Assembly: GCA_030686995.1 (NCBI GenBank)
Contig: CM060694.1
Location: forward strand, 93,277,844 to 93,341,843
DNA length: 64,000 bases
Direction: 5' to 3'
Origin: Artemisia argyi
Taxonomy: Eukaryota > Streptophyta > Magnoliopsida > Asterales > Asteraceae
The notes beneath the pieces were generated by a model that saw only the letters and a list, made by a program, of their open reading frames with translations, was not told the origin of the DNA and searched no databases. Shown piece after piece: positions 9,867 through 21,480 of this stretch; the first letter of the stretch is position 1, and each line of letters starts with the position of its first letter. The translations under genes were made by a program, and so were the position numbers.

Positions 9867-10551
9867 GATTGGTATCAGAGCCAGGTTATAGAGAACAAGG
9901 TTGCATTTAGTGCCTAGACTATAACTGCTATATACGTTGGGACCTTCCTCTTTATTTGCCTTACACACAATACATACACATATGCTTTTTGGTTAGAGGT
10001 TTGCTTAGTTCCACGCTGTTAGATGATATGACTTTAGTATTATAAGGAGCCCCAGAGATTCGTCGAGTCATTAAAAACATGGAGCTTAGTAATAACTAAT
10101 TAGTTAACTTGATCTTGTGACAGTTCTTGTTTGATGAGACACAAGATTTGAGTTAAATAATATTATTGCTTAGCTTTAGGGATTTGATGGCTTGATTATC
10201 TTACTATCGGCCTCAGAAGGCGGATTTTGTGTCGGAAATTCTTAAGTAGGATGTTTTAGAATCTCCTTATTTAAATGGATTGGGACGCCTCTTCAGTTAA
10301 ATAAAGAAATTGTAAATCACCGAACCATAAGTTTATGAGACCTTACTTACATAAATTTGGACGCTTCTTTATGTAAGTAATGTGTTATAAATAAGTGGGC
10401 TTAATTGTAGCCGATACAACTCCTTAACCAGAACCTTAGACAGATCAGAGTAAACACCACTATATTAGAGATCCCGAATTCTCTTAGACACACCGTAAGT
10501 AGTTAACATCAACTGAACTTCGGGACGAAGTTCTCCTTAAGGGGTAGAGAC
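9867..10551 (+). other. Element C internal region, non-coding
   Basis: The 685 bp hold a PBS and leader at the left and, at the right, AACTTCGGGACGAAGTTCTC followed by the purine-rich AAGGGGTAGAGAC before the 3' LTR. The right part matches the usual end of chromovirus pol in sequence style but is out of any long frame. No gag, protease, RT or integrase motif is visible. A short partial repeat around 10270-10400 contains two 'GGACGCxTCTT' phrases. Confidence 0.85.
9870..9881 (+). other. Primer-binding site of element C (initiator tRNA-Met)
   Basis: TGGTATCAGAGC lies three bases after the LTR end and is complementary to the 3' end of plant initiator tRNA-Met, the usual primer of plant Gypsy and Copia elements. 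Confidence 0.93.
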
Positions 10552-13486
10552 TGTAACAATTCGCAATTCCAGGTTAACTTTTATTCCCGAAAATTTTACT
10601 ATTCACTTTTACTATTCACTTTTTACTATTCATCTCAGAAATTTTTATTTCATATTCTCGTAAGTTAAACTATTTTAACAATAATCCGAGAGTTTGACGC
10701 TCGTCGGATCATTTCTGCAAAAATCACAAAGCCGTGTCCGAGATTTACTTTTAGGTTTAAACATCCTTCTAGCATCCCGATATGTCCATAAAACATTATA
10801 AACAATAGAAATATGATTTTCTCTCATTTTAGGACAATTCCAAAAGTTTCGGAATTTTACGTTTTTCAGTTCAGCGTTTTACGCGAATTGCGCGTTTTAG
10901 ACCCGTGTTTCCAGTTTTTAGCAGGGTTTTCGCACCCGATAGAACCTACCACTCATTTTATATTTTATTATGGACTATATTGACATGTTTAACCATATTT
11001 ATAAGTTTCATATTTTTAGGATACCCGGTTTTACGTTTCGTGACTTAAAAACTTACGGTTAGCGATTTACGGAGTCAAAACTAGCTACATACTTAGGATA
11101 TTATCATCCAAAGACCATGACTACTCATCTAGTCACCCTTATCCTTGGAAAAACGACTTAGGAGGGGGGGGAGTCACCATGTGTGGTTAAATCTTGACTT
11201 TAGCCATTAGATCTTACTTAATTACAACTTTGTCACCAAGTTATAGCACTTTCCTAGCAAGCTTCCTAACCTCCTCATTCATAGTATAAATACAAGCTCA
11301 TTGGCTTCCTTTCTTCATCACCAAAAACGCCACAACATATGTACCTAGCACCATGATCCTTTGATCTTCAAACTACAAGTTACACTACAAAGTTCAAGGC
11401 CTTAGTATTCTCTACCTAGTTCTTAAGTTTGTTTGGTGATTCCATGGTTGAATTAGGAGCTACACAAGGTGATTAGGGGCTGAAGTTAATGGGTTTTCAC
11501 AAGGTCTATATCAAGTCTATCAATGGTTACAAGAGTTATGGTGAAGGGTTTACAAGCTTAGGTTTAGTGTCCTAGTTCTATACTTGACTTCCTTTCTTTA
11601 GAAAGCCAAAAGTTGTAAGCAAACCCTTATACACTTTCTTGCTCAATATCATTTTCATGCTTATTATGTTTCTTTCATGCTATATATGGTCTTTGTATTG
11701 TGTTCATGATGTTTAAAAATGGATAAAACAAGTATTGGTATACATATGTTAACTTATGACAAGTAAACAAGCAAACTAGTGAATTTTATGGAAAACCACG
11801 ACCACAATAGTATAACTTTGATATTTGACACTTACTTATTGTTAAAGAGGACTTAACAAGGAAAACATAGCAATTTGAATCACCCAAAACGAGTATACGA
11901 GTCAAAAGTTATGACCGTTTGAAGTTAGCGAAACCAAAACGGCAAAACTGCCTCAATAGCATTCTGATCAAATTATGATTTTGAAAGTCCCACTTCTGGT
12001 CCGATTCATCAAAAAGTTAAAACACGAAAGTTGTCCGGAACGACGTTTTCGTTCATGAACAAAGAAGCTCGAGCCCTGAAAACGCTTTCTGAGTGATAAT
12101 TTTCTTCAAATTCTTAACAGCCCATTTTTAGACCAAAGTAACTATATAATGGTTATAATTAGATGAGACCAAGAGGTCTAATGACCTAAAGCCAAGACCA
12201 CAACCATGGCTAAAGCCAAGGTTGAGTCTCAAGATCATGGTAACAATGACCAAGGTCACGGCAAAGCCACGGCTAAAGACCATATAACTATTAAAGATCA
12301 AAAAGCTTATATATATGTTATCGAATACTACAATAGTAGGGAGCCTCATGTGAGGAGTTCATTAAGTAAGCCGTCGAGACGAGTTGTGGATTTACGAGTT
12401 AAAGTGTCCTGGCTCCTCGAACGTTTACTTCATGACTTCTGAATTATGTCGGCCCGAACGGTAGTAAGAGATATACAACCTATACATGATTCATAAACCA
12501 TTTATATTCAAAGACTTACACTATATACTAAAGTACTACATCATGAACATTATGCAAGACATATATTGGCAATTCTTCGTATTCTTAGATGTTACTCCAA
12601 ACCTAAGTCGCAACGTTCTATTATAGGCTGCTCTTAGAGACTTTCGTGATTCGACTATCACTATCATTTCTCATTACATAAGCTTAAGGTGAGTCATAGC
12701 CCCTACTCTTTTCGTACTTGTTTTAACTCTTTGGGGGGGATACATGCACAACTACTTGCTTACTTGTACAAATACTCAAAACATTTATACTTGATTGTTT
12801 CATACTTGATTGTCTTATACTTGATGGCATTATACTTGATTTCATACATACATGATTGTCTTATCTTTGGGAAGTGGCTCCCAGTTTTCTTTGGGAAGTG
12901 GCTCCCAGTTGTCTTTGATACATCCTAACATTTGCGAATGTTGGATACATCATAAAAGTGAGGTCTTTGGAGATGAAGTAGAGACTCACTACTAATTGCT
13001 TAATTGTCTTGATGAACTTATACATGTCTTTATTATACTATATGTTAGCAGTGGGTTGTGAACACACAGGTTACAAGTCTCTTATGGCGGGACTTGTAAC
13101 TGAGTGGATTCACGATGCCTTTGCTGTGTGAACATTCTTTTAAGGCTTTTCAACTGTTTTAAGACAAACTCTATGAACTCACCAACCATTGTGTTGACAC
13201 TTTAGCATGTTTATCTCAGGTTAGTAAGGCGATAGCTAGTGCGTGGAACTTAGAGTCAAGCTGCATATTCTGAAGACTTACGCTTTTATCATTTACCATT
13301 CAAAACTTTGTATACATTTATGTATCATACTTTGGAATCTCATGTTTGTAACTTTGAATTCATTAATCGAATGGTAACTTTTCAAGACGTCTCATTTAGA
13401 GTTCGTTTTCTATAACTTGTGTTTTGTATTATGAAGTAGCACCCCTATGACACAGTCTTCCGCTGCGGTATTTTGGGGGTGTTACA
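10552..13486 (+). repeat. Element C 3' LTR
   Basis: It is nearly identical to 6929-9866. Differences I could find include a C/T near 10623, a G/A near 10764, a shorter G-run at 11163-11170, and single changes near 11383, 11783, 11954, 12041, 12056 and 13463. Confidence 0.94.
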
Positions 13487-13491
13487 TGTTG
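13487..13491. repeat. Target-site duplication of C, right (TGTTG)
   Basis: TGTTG follows the LTR end TGTTACA and matches 6924-6928. Confidence 0.92.
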
Positions 13492-15915
13492 TTCAGGATA
13501 CCCAATCCAAATGATGTGTGTTATGTACCAACCTAACTTCTGCTAGTTTCTCGCTATTGGTGTGATAACTATTGTTGTAGATGAATTTGATTTATGTTAA
13601 ATGATTAGTCCAACCATTTCTATGGTCAATCACTCATGCTCTGAGCATACTTTCCTATGTTTGAATTGTTCTCTAGCTTTGACCATTGTTCTGAGGGTGA
13701 TATGTGATGTTTACATCTAAATGGGTTTCTGAAGGAAATCCTGAAATAATTGCTTGAAGTTCAAGGTGAATCGGTTTCCTTAACAGGAATAACTGAAATG
13801 GGTACAATGAACCTTTGTGACTAATTCCACAACGTTCGGTCCTTCGAACTCGGCGTTATCTGAAAGGGATAAAATATAGGTAACAATTTGATTCCTTGTG
13901 TTTTGTTCCAACGGATGATAAGACATATGTCCTTCTTTGTCTATTGGGTTTGGTCTCCACTTCTGAAGTTCATGATTAATTTGTGATGTCCTTCCTAATT
14001 CCTTCCTCACATATTCCAAATAATTCTTTATTGTCAAGTCACAAATCCTAAATGCATAAGCGATGTTGTAGGGAAATTGGTTCTGGAAATTTGTCTCGCG
14101 ATTGTGAGTTTTGGTTGAAATCTTTTTCTGAATAAACGAATTTAGAAAAATGGAGCAAATGAATTACTAAGTAATATTTTTCCTGATGATTCAAAATTTC
14201 AGTAGTTATGAAGTAGAAAAATGTTTTCAAACACGTTGTGATTAAGACTGCTTACCAAAGTTTGAAGTTTATGTATATTTCTCATTGTACAATAGTGTTG
14301 CTAAAGATTGACCAAAAAGAATCGTACTTGTTCAAAATAGGAATTTCAGAAATCATTTTTCCACAAGGTATGTAATTTATGTAAACGCATCAACTTTATT
14401 TGAAAGTGAAAACACTAACAAGGATAAAATGGCAGAATAAGAAATGTTCACTTAAATGCATAGGTGTCTAACATTTAGTTCCTAAGATTGGATAATGCCT
14501 ATTGGTGGTTATCAGGTATAACTACAAGCATAGGTATTTAGACTAACTTAAGCCCTGAAATATTTTATCGTTGTAATTGTCAAGGCGAACGTATCACTTG
14601 ATGTTGTGTCGATGAATGTCTATTCTGTTTTCCCATGTAGATGAGGAGATATGTTCCGGTTTAATCCCTTGCTTGGTATGAAGGTGAGGTTATCTGAAAT
14701 GTCTAGAGACATAATGCCTTAGGGGAATCTGCATCGATATTCTTGTTTCAAACAATTGTCCTTTGTGAAAACTTACTGCAGGAAAGTTTATGTATGAATT
14801 AGGCCATGTTTAAATGAAATGCTCTACAGTCTCAATTAGAAGCTTGGTTTATTTCTATTTTGTTGTCCTACGGACATTTATATTGAGTTCAATCCTGTAG
14901 CTCAGTCTAGCTAGTACCTTTAAATGATAGAATTTGACAACTAAGTCAGAGATGGTGATTCGGATGGTCTCGCAGTATCTTAGAATTTGTTGTTGAGTTA
15001 TGAATTCTCTCACTATATACTTCTAGTTCTGTTCAGTAGTTCTGTAATCCTTTCATTGTTTTTCTCGCATCGAGGAATCCTACTTGTAATTGATATGGAA
15101 AGTCTCTCTTAGGGAAGTCAATGGGAAAATCCAACTTAATGGCTAAGTGGGTGACAGGTGGGGTAAGTATCCAGGGATAGTTCGGCAGAAGGGATGTTTA
15201 TGAAAGAGTTCCTCTGTTTACAAAACTTTTAAATGAAGATTGTTATTAACAATCCTTTGAAAAGGTTATTTCCTTCATGGCATAATCCTTCCTGAATTTT
15301 ACATAGGTGACCAGGCTATGTACAATTGAGGACTAATGATGCGATGTTAGATTTTTGTCAAAATATCATAACTTTTCTCAAAAGTTTTAGATGGTGTTCA
15401 ACGCATTGTTATTAAAATGGTATCCTGATGTTTTCTTTCAAATAACATGAAAATTGCCTCGCTAAATAATAGTAATTACTTGGTGTAATGACAGAAAATC
15501 AATTTATAGGATGGTAATAAAATAGATTACTTCAGAAATTTTTCTGTAAAACAATTTCCCCAAATGATAGTAAAATAGCTTGAATGGTGTATTGGATACG
15601 TGGGTGAATCTTGTCGAATGATAATAGTCTACTAATTCGTCAAAAATGAAATCAACCTAATCCCTAATAAGACAATGCTAAAATGTCGCGAAACGATTGA
15701 AGTCTGAGCAATCGGGATAGAAAAATGCTTAATACAACTAGATTATGTCATCGTACCAACGGTAAGTACAAAAGGAAAAATACAACCCTAAAGGGCTCAA
15801 ACTATGGTTTATATATTGAAACAAGGCTCCTCTTGCTAAAGCATTGTTGTTATCCTCGATGTTGCTAATATCCTGACGGTTCTCTTTCAACAGCTCACGC
15901 TATTCCTCGAATGAT
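13492..15915 (-). pseudogene. Gypsy A decayed pol region
   Basis: Between the gag zinc-finger region and the nested element, about 2.4 kb on the minus strand has only short frames (for example 13780-14037 and 14048-14230). By position this should be protease, RT, RNase H and most of integrase, but the length is too short for a full pol and I could not recognise the catalytic motifs. Deletion plus heavy mutation is the likely explanation. Confidence 0.5.
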
Positions 15916-16868
15916 TCAGTATTGATTCCAAGTTCCTGATTTTTCCTTGTTCCTTAGCTCCGGGTAGTCGTTCTTGAAATGCCCTAAGTTTCCACATTTG
16001 AAGCAACTCCCTGGGGTCTTCTGATTTGTAAGTTTCCTATAGTCTTCAGTCCAATGACCCCGCTTCTTGCACACTCCACACGTTTTACTGCAATGACCTC
16101 GGTGATGTTGATTACACAGATTGCAGTAAGGTAACTTTCCAATATACCTTCTCTTTGTGTACGGTTCTTCAGCAAAGGCTCTATTCACTTCTTGTCCTTT
16201 GGGTGATTGTTGAGCTGCATTGCAACCTAGATTGTTGTTCCACTTCCTTTTATTGTCACTATTGTTTCCTGATGTCTCGGCATGAACTATGAGTTCCTTT
16301 GTTCGATCGCCATTTTGATAGCTTCAGACATGGTATCGGGTTCCCATGCGATGACCAACATACGAATTTCATGGGAGAGTCCCCCGATGTACCTCTCAAG
16401 TTTCTTGCTTTCTGGTTCATCCTTTGCAGAACCTAGTCATGTTAATTCATAAAAATGAGTAGTGTACTCGTCAACATCATTTCCTACCATAGTAAAGTCT
16501 AGTGTTTCCTGTTCCTTGGCTCGTAATTCATTTTCTACACAAAATGTTATACTCATCATCCTTCTTAGTTTCTCCCAAGAGTGTGAGTAAGCAGCATCAA
16601 CTCCCACCATCTTAATATGTTTGGTCCACCATTCCTAGGCATGATCCTGAAAAGTGCATGTGGCGAACTTAACCTCGTCTTCCTTACGACAGTCGCCACA
16701 TTGAAATATTGTTTCTATTTCTTCGAACCATTTGAGAAATTCCTTTGTGTCTCTAGTTCCGCTAAAAGAGGGAGGATTGCACCCCATAAATTCCACGTGA
16801 GTAAGTTCCTTAGTGAGGGCGGTGGCTATGTTCATGGCAATGACTTGTCCAACAGCAGCTTGCGTCAT
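15916..16868 (-). pseudogene. Gypsy A gag remnant with zinc knuckles
   Basis: The minus-strand frame from 16868 contains NPPSFSGTRDTKEFLKWFEE, a typical opening of the plant retrotransposon gag domain. A later frame (16188-15916) carries three cysteine-rich units: CNLCNQHHRGHC, CGVCKKRGHWTEDY and CFKCGNLGHFKNDY. In the last two the final cysteine of the CX2CX4HX4C knuckle is replaced by tyrosine, a single G-to-A change each. Stops and frame changes lie between the two parts. Gag would package the element's RNA. This copy is non-functional. Confidence 0.85.
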
Positions 16869-17805
16869 GCTTGGAGTGGTTTGCTTAAATCTCTCTTCAT
16901 CAAATCATAAGAGACCATGAGGATATAGTTAGTAAAAGTCATCATATTCACAACACATGAATATAATACATGAAAATTTCGGTCTACGTGAACCGATATC
17001 ACAATTAGCACAACCATTCCTTACATAGTAGAGTCACACTTGATATTTTTTTTTGTACAACAATCAAAAGACAACAAGTTCTTTAGACTATGTCCCACAC
17101 CTTCTGTGGCTAGGATAACAGTAAAAGCTAGTGAGGATATAAGTCTGGTCTAGAGACTTCCTGTTGTCCCTCTGTGTGAAATCAGGTTTGTGGCATCATA
17201 AGGTCGAGATAGTCCTGAAGTGGTGTCTGAAGTTGTGCATCGATCAAATCTCAAACAATATAGGTTCTGAATCATTCCTGAAGAATCTGCGGATGTTCCT
17301 GTTGAGTCCGTGATATTGGTATTATCTACTAGATGTTATCTAGTTCATGGCAAGTGGGAATGGAAAAGGAAAATGACAATGGTGGTACTAGTGAATGGAA
17401 TACTACCCTCTTTCGCGCTACCTCGTGACATCCAAAAGGTAAAACTGGAGTACGCACTATGGGACGACCAATAGTGTAATAAGTAACTGATGGTGGTGGT
17501 AGTACCTGAGTAGTGAGTGCTCTACTAGTGATGGAAAGAAACATACTATCTTCCTTGCAATAAACATCCTAATAAGTCCATTAAGATTTAGTCTGAAAAC
17601 TCTACCAAAAGGCATTCTATGTATGGGCTGAATGATAGGAAAACCCTGTTCATATGGCAAATCAATAGTGCTAATGGTGGTGTAAGTGCAACTGGTGTTA
17701 TAATGGTAGTGGAAGATGACAAGGCATCTTCAATGTCGGAATCCGATAAAAGGGTGTCAGGGTGAGTATCTGAAGACATGTCACTTGTGAACCAGGTCAA
17801 TAAAA

Positions 17806-17875
<70 letters not shown>

Positions 17876-18018
17876 GAATATAAGTATAAATAACTCGCAC
17901 AGGGTATGCATGAAACAACATGTATCATGATTATGCACTTATTATGAAATGATGAGATGCTATGTTGATGTGGTTATAGTCTAGGGTCCAAGATACATCC
18001 TAGTTCGCTAGAACCTTA
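16869..18018 (-). other. Gypsy A leader between PBS and gag
   Basis: About 1.1 kb without convincing coding sequence, containing a TA microsatellite. A long untranslated leader is normal for this type of element. Confidence 0.5.
17808..17874. repeat. (TA)n microsatellite, about 33 units
   Basis: An uninterrupted TA tract lies in the leader region between the PBS and gag of Gypsy A. Confidence 0.96.
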
Positions 18019-18030
18019 GCTCTGATGCCA
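18019..18030 (-). other. Primer-binding site of Gypsy A
   Basis: Read on the minus strand it is TGGCATCAGAGC, matching the initiator tRNA-Met site TGGTATCAGAGC with one change. It lies three bases from the LTR end, the same spacing as in elements C and D. Confidence 0.85.
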
Positions 18031-18033
18031 ATC

Positions 18034-21000
18034 TGTCACACCCCCAATTTACCTGACTTGCAGCGGAATGGAATACCTGGGGGTGTCTGTCATAGCACTA
18101 CAGTTACAGTTACATTGAACGACCTAAAGTGTCGTTTGGAAAACACTGCATTTGATCATTGAAATAATCCAAAGTTTACAAAATGAGGTCCCCAAAATGT
18201 GTTGCAAGATTATGAAAACAATTCCTACTAGATCAAATGTTTACATAAGTGCATGAAATAATGATGAGACGTGTCGACCCCGCGACTCCATGAAGGTCCA
18301 AATGCATGTCACATGAGCTACCTTAATAACCTGAAATACATTGCTAAAACGTCAACACGAATGTTGGTGAATTCCATAGGTTTATAAAATGTAATGATGT
18401 ACAGCCACCACAAGTAAAAGTGCATAACAAAAGTTAAGTAAAATTGTACAATAGACCTTAAGCTCATGACCCCGAAGCTATGACTGATGAAATTATATTC
18501 CCCTCCCGAATGTTTTACCTGAACACTCGTAACTGTGTCAAAATGAAATGCATCCGCTTACTGTTGGTAATCACTACCACGGATGGAGGCGTCACCCTCG
18601 ATAGATCTATCAACTCACTCTCGCTTAATCGACAAATTAACGGTCCATGATAATAAGCAGGGGACTTTAACTGAATGGTAAGGCAACTTAAGCAATGTAC
18701 ATATGTTTTGGTACTTGGGCTCGTACTAAAATGATTGATGCAATGTATTCCCCCGTGGGATTTGAAATCAAAATGTTGAATTGAAAACGGGGCCATGAAA
18801 ACTCACCTTAACTGATGATACTGTGATGATGTGAAATGAACAACAATGAACGGTTAGCTACCGCAACCTAATGTGAATGATGAACGATCTAATTTAGATC
18901 ACCAAATGATGTTATGAATGTCCATGCACATGTTCCTATATCTCTCTACTCTTTGGAAAAAATACTTGTTGTTACCAAAAATATATATTCCAAGACTTAG
19001 GAAAAATATGGTTATTAGAAAAAATAAAGCTAGTTACAATATATATACTTATATATATATCGTATGTTTCCATGTTAGTGTTGAAATCCTCGGGTTGAAA
19101 TCCTTGAAATAACGCCTCGTAGTGATAAAAATATACTTGTAATAACTAATACTTCATTAGTTATAAAATTGGGTACTTGGTATTATTTCTGGAAATGTAG
19201 AGTTACTACGTAGTTTTAGTGTTAATATTTCTAAAAGCTATCAAAATGAAATGAGTTTTGCCGATATTTAAACGTGAATATCTTTGTCGTTATTAGTCCG
19301 TTTTACTTGTTCTTTATATCCACTGTTACGTCTTAGTATGTAGTAATATATTTTGGAAAGCTTGGCTCATCCGGGTTACGTCTAAAGCCTCTTTTTGTTC
19401 GACGAAAAACGTCCAACAGCATGTAATTTTCAGAAAAATACTTTTCGTCAACAAACTTGCAAAAATCATAACTTCTTCATTATAAACTTTTTTTAATCCG
19501 TTCTTTCGCCTACGGATTCGTTTTTGAAAGTATTTTCTAAAAATTTTGCCAAAGTTTCCTTTGTATTTACTGATTTTCCAGAATTTACCAGAATGGGACA
19601 GTAGGTATATTTATTTGTTACAAAACTATTTCCAAGGTTCAAAACTAGTTTCTACATCAACAAAAACTCTTGCAAACTTCACAAATCTAAACTAATCCTA
19701 CCATACACCTTCTTATGGTGCCATGGGTTCCTAATGATCACTAAACAAGTTAATTTAACAAGGGAGTACCTAAAACCAATTATAGGGTTTGTATGTTTCA
19801 AATGTCTTCAAAAATAAAGTGGTATAACTAGTATGAGCATGAAATTAAGCATGAATACTATAAGATACATGTGTTAATTAGATGAAAACATGAAAATAAA
19901 TTTGATAACTCACTTTGAAATTTTAGGTGTTGAGATGATTAGAAACCTTGGATTACTTGTGTTTTTGTGGTATGATTCTTGATTAGGAAAGCAAAATGAA
20001 CAACTTTGATGCTTTAACTTTTGGAAAAACTTCACTTGATCATGGTTTATGGTGAAAGTCGTGGGTTTTGAGATGGAAATGATGAAATGAGAGCTTTTTG
20101 ATTATCAAGATTATGTATGATGATGTTATAATGGTTTATGTAAATAAGTAACTTAGGTATAATGTATAATATTGTGTACATAAATGCTAGGGGTTAAGAA
20201 TACAAAATGAAATTGCCTTGTGAGGACTTTTGAGGGCCGGTTCATGGGGATGGGGGGGGGGGGGGTTGGGGTAGTTTTGATTTAATTAGGATTTTAGTGT
20301 AAGGTTTAGTGTATATATGAGTTATTTGTTAAAATCGGGTACCGGGCTTGATAGAAATAAATGTTAACAAAGTTAACCGGGACAAAAAAAAGTCATAAGA
20401 ATGATAAAAATATGTTGGGTACAATTACTGAGTGATCGGGTGATTATTGTTTAATTTTCACGAAAACCGTTGTAATATTTATAAACTTACGTTATAAATA
20501 AAATAAATTTCCAAAATACTGGGTAAATGAATGTTATAACTTTTATGATGATAAAATGGATATAAAAATATGCCGGGACCATTGTGGGAATATTTAGATA
20601 ATATTCATCGTGTTTATAAACCGGGGGTTAACGTTTATTTATAAATAATTATAAGGAAAACGTTAAATGTATCAAATATATAAATTTGAAAATCCTAAGA
20701 GTGGTATAACACGTAAATGACCTACTGATGATATGCACACTGTCTCTAGTCTGTATGCAGTGTCCTTACTGATAATGAAATGAATTCGCACCTAAACCCA
20801 TACGGTTACGCAAATTTTAATACCCGTAAACTAAATTTACGATGAAATGTGTAATGAAAGTGAATAGTAAAAACTTTTCCGGCAATGAATAGTGTTCAAT
20901 GAATAGTAAAATTCCTGAATGCTTCTCGGAATGTCAAAATGACACCAAACATGATGAATAGTAAATTGATGAATAGTGTTTTGATGAATAGTGTTTTTCC

Positions 21001-21038
21001 AAAGTTTGTGAAATGACCTGAAATAGTGAGTTGTGACA
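18034..21038 (-). repeat. Gypsy A 5' LTR, full length (3005 bp)
   Basis: On the minus strand it runs from TGTCACAACTCAC to GGGGGTGTGACA, a normal TG...CA LTR. About 1.95 kb (19061-21038) is shared with the 3' LTR fragment at 4188-6152. It carries a long G-run at about 20252-20266 and ATGAATAGT repeats near 20870-20995. Confidence 0.9.
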
Positions 21039-21045
21039 TTGATCC

Positions 21046-21480
21046 CAATTCAAAGGAAGTTGACAATCCTTTTCATTCCAAGGTATGTATTTACTTTTAT
21101 GTTATTTCCATACTTTTATTAGTATCTGAATTTCGTGTTGATGTATAGCTTTATCGAATTGTCTTGACGTCTACACTTATATTATTGTGTTAACTACAGA
21201 CCTCGGCATCACCTTGTGAAGTTGATCTTGATGTTGGTGTTGATAACTATGTTACTGAGCGAGCAGTTGATGCTGATCATACTAACGAAGTCATTGAGGA
21301 TCATCATGATGTTCATCCTGATTCAATGGAAGTTGACAATCCTGTTGTTTCCAAGGTTTGTGTTTCATTTTATGTTTTTTCCATACTTTTATTAGTATCT
21401 GAATTTCCCGCTGATGTTTAGTCTTATCGCACCGTCTTGACCATAATTTAGTCGTTAATTTGATTAATTGAAATTTGAAA
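21046..21480 (+). repeat. Tandem duplication of an exon-intron unit in the Ulp1-like gene
   Basis: The block beginning ATTCAAAGGAAGTTGACAAT and running through the donor and the following intron (CCATACTTTTATTAGTATCT) at 21049-21160 is repeated at about 21321-21430 with small differences. It duplicates the exon end encoding MEVDNPVVSK together with its intron. Confidence 0.8.

Larger units (their letters stand above)
6929..13486 (+). mobile_element. Gypsy-type non-autonomous LTR element C, complete, young
   Basis: The two LTRs (6929-9866, 2938 bp, and 10552-13486, 2935 bp) flank an internal region of only 685 bp. The element is bounded by the perfect 5-bp target duplication TGTTG (6924-6928 and 13487-13491). 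A PBS for initiator tRNA-Met and a purine-rich tract are present, but there is no gag or pol. The LTRs differ at only about eight substitutions plus a G-run length change that I could find, near 0.3%. Such an element must be replicated by proteins supplied in trans. The internal 3' end keeps the coding tail typical of chromovirus pol, so C probably arose by deletion from an autonomous parent. Confidence 0.93.
4097..21038 (-). mobile_element. Ty3/Gypsy retrotransposon A (chromovirus-like), decayed, minus strand
   Basis: The order on the minus strand is 5' LTR (18034-21038), PBS (18019-18030), gag remnant (15916-16868), decayed pol (13492-15915 and 6153-6928, split by nested element C), polypurine tract at 6153-6168, and a truncated 3' LTR (4097-6152). 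The pol C-terminus includes sequence typical of the integrase tail/chromodomain region of Tekay/Del-type elements. The two LTR copies differ at roughly 2% of positions by eye over 1.95 kb. The right flank begins TTGAT at 21039. The left flank is hidden by the Helitron insertion, so the target duplication cannot be checked. Confidence 0.85.

Noticed and set aside
17588..17938. 116-residue ORF with a Tyr-Ile run
   Set aside because: It also runs across a (TA)n tract, in the Gypsy A leader; no homologous coding pattern is seen.
18019..18030. tRNA gene at the CTCTGAT-type sequences near the LTRs
   Set aside because: These are 12-base primer-binding sites next to LTR ends, with no tRNA cloverleaf around them.
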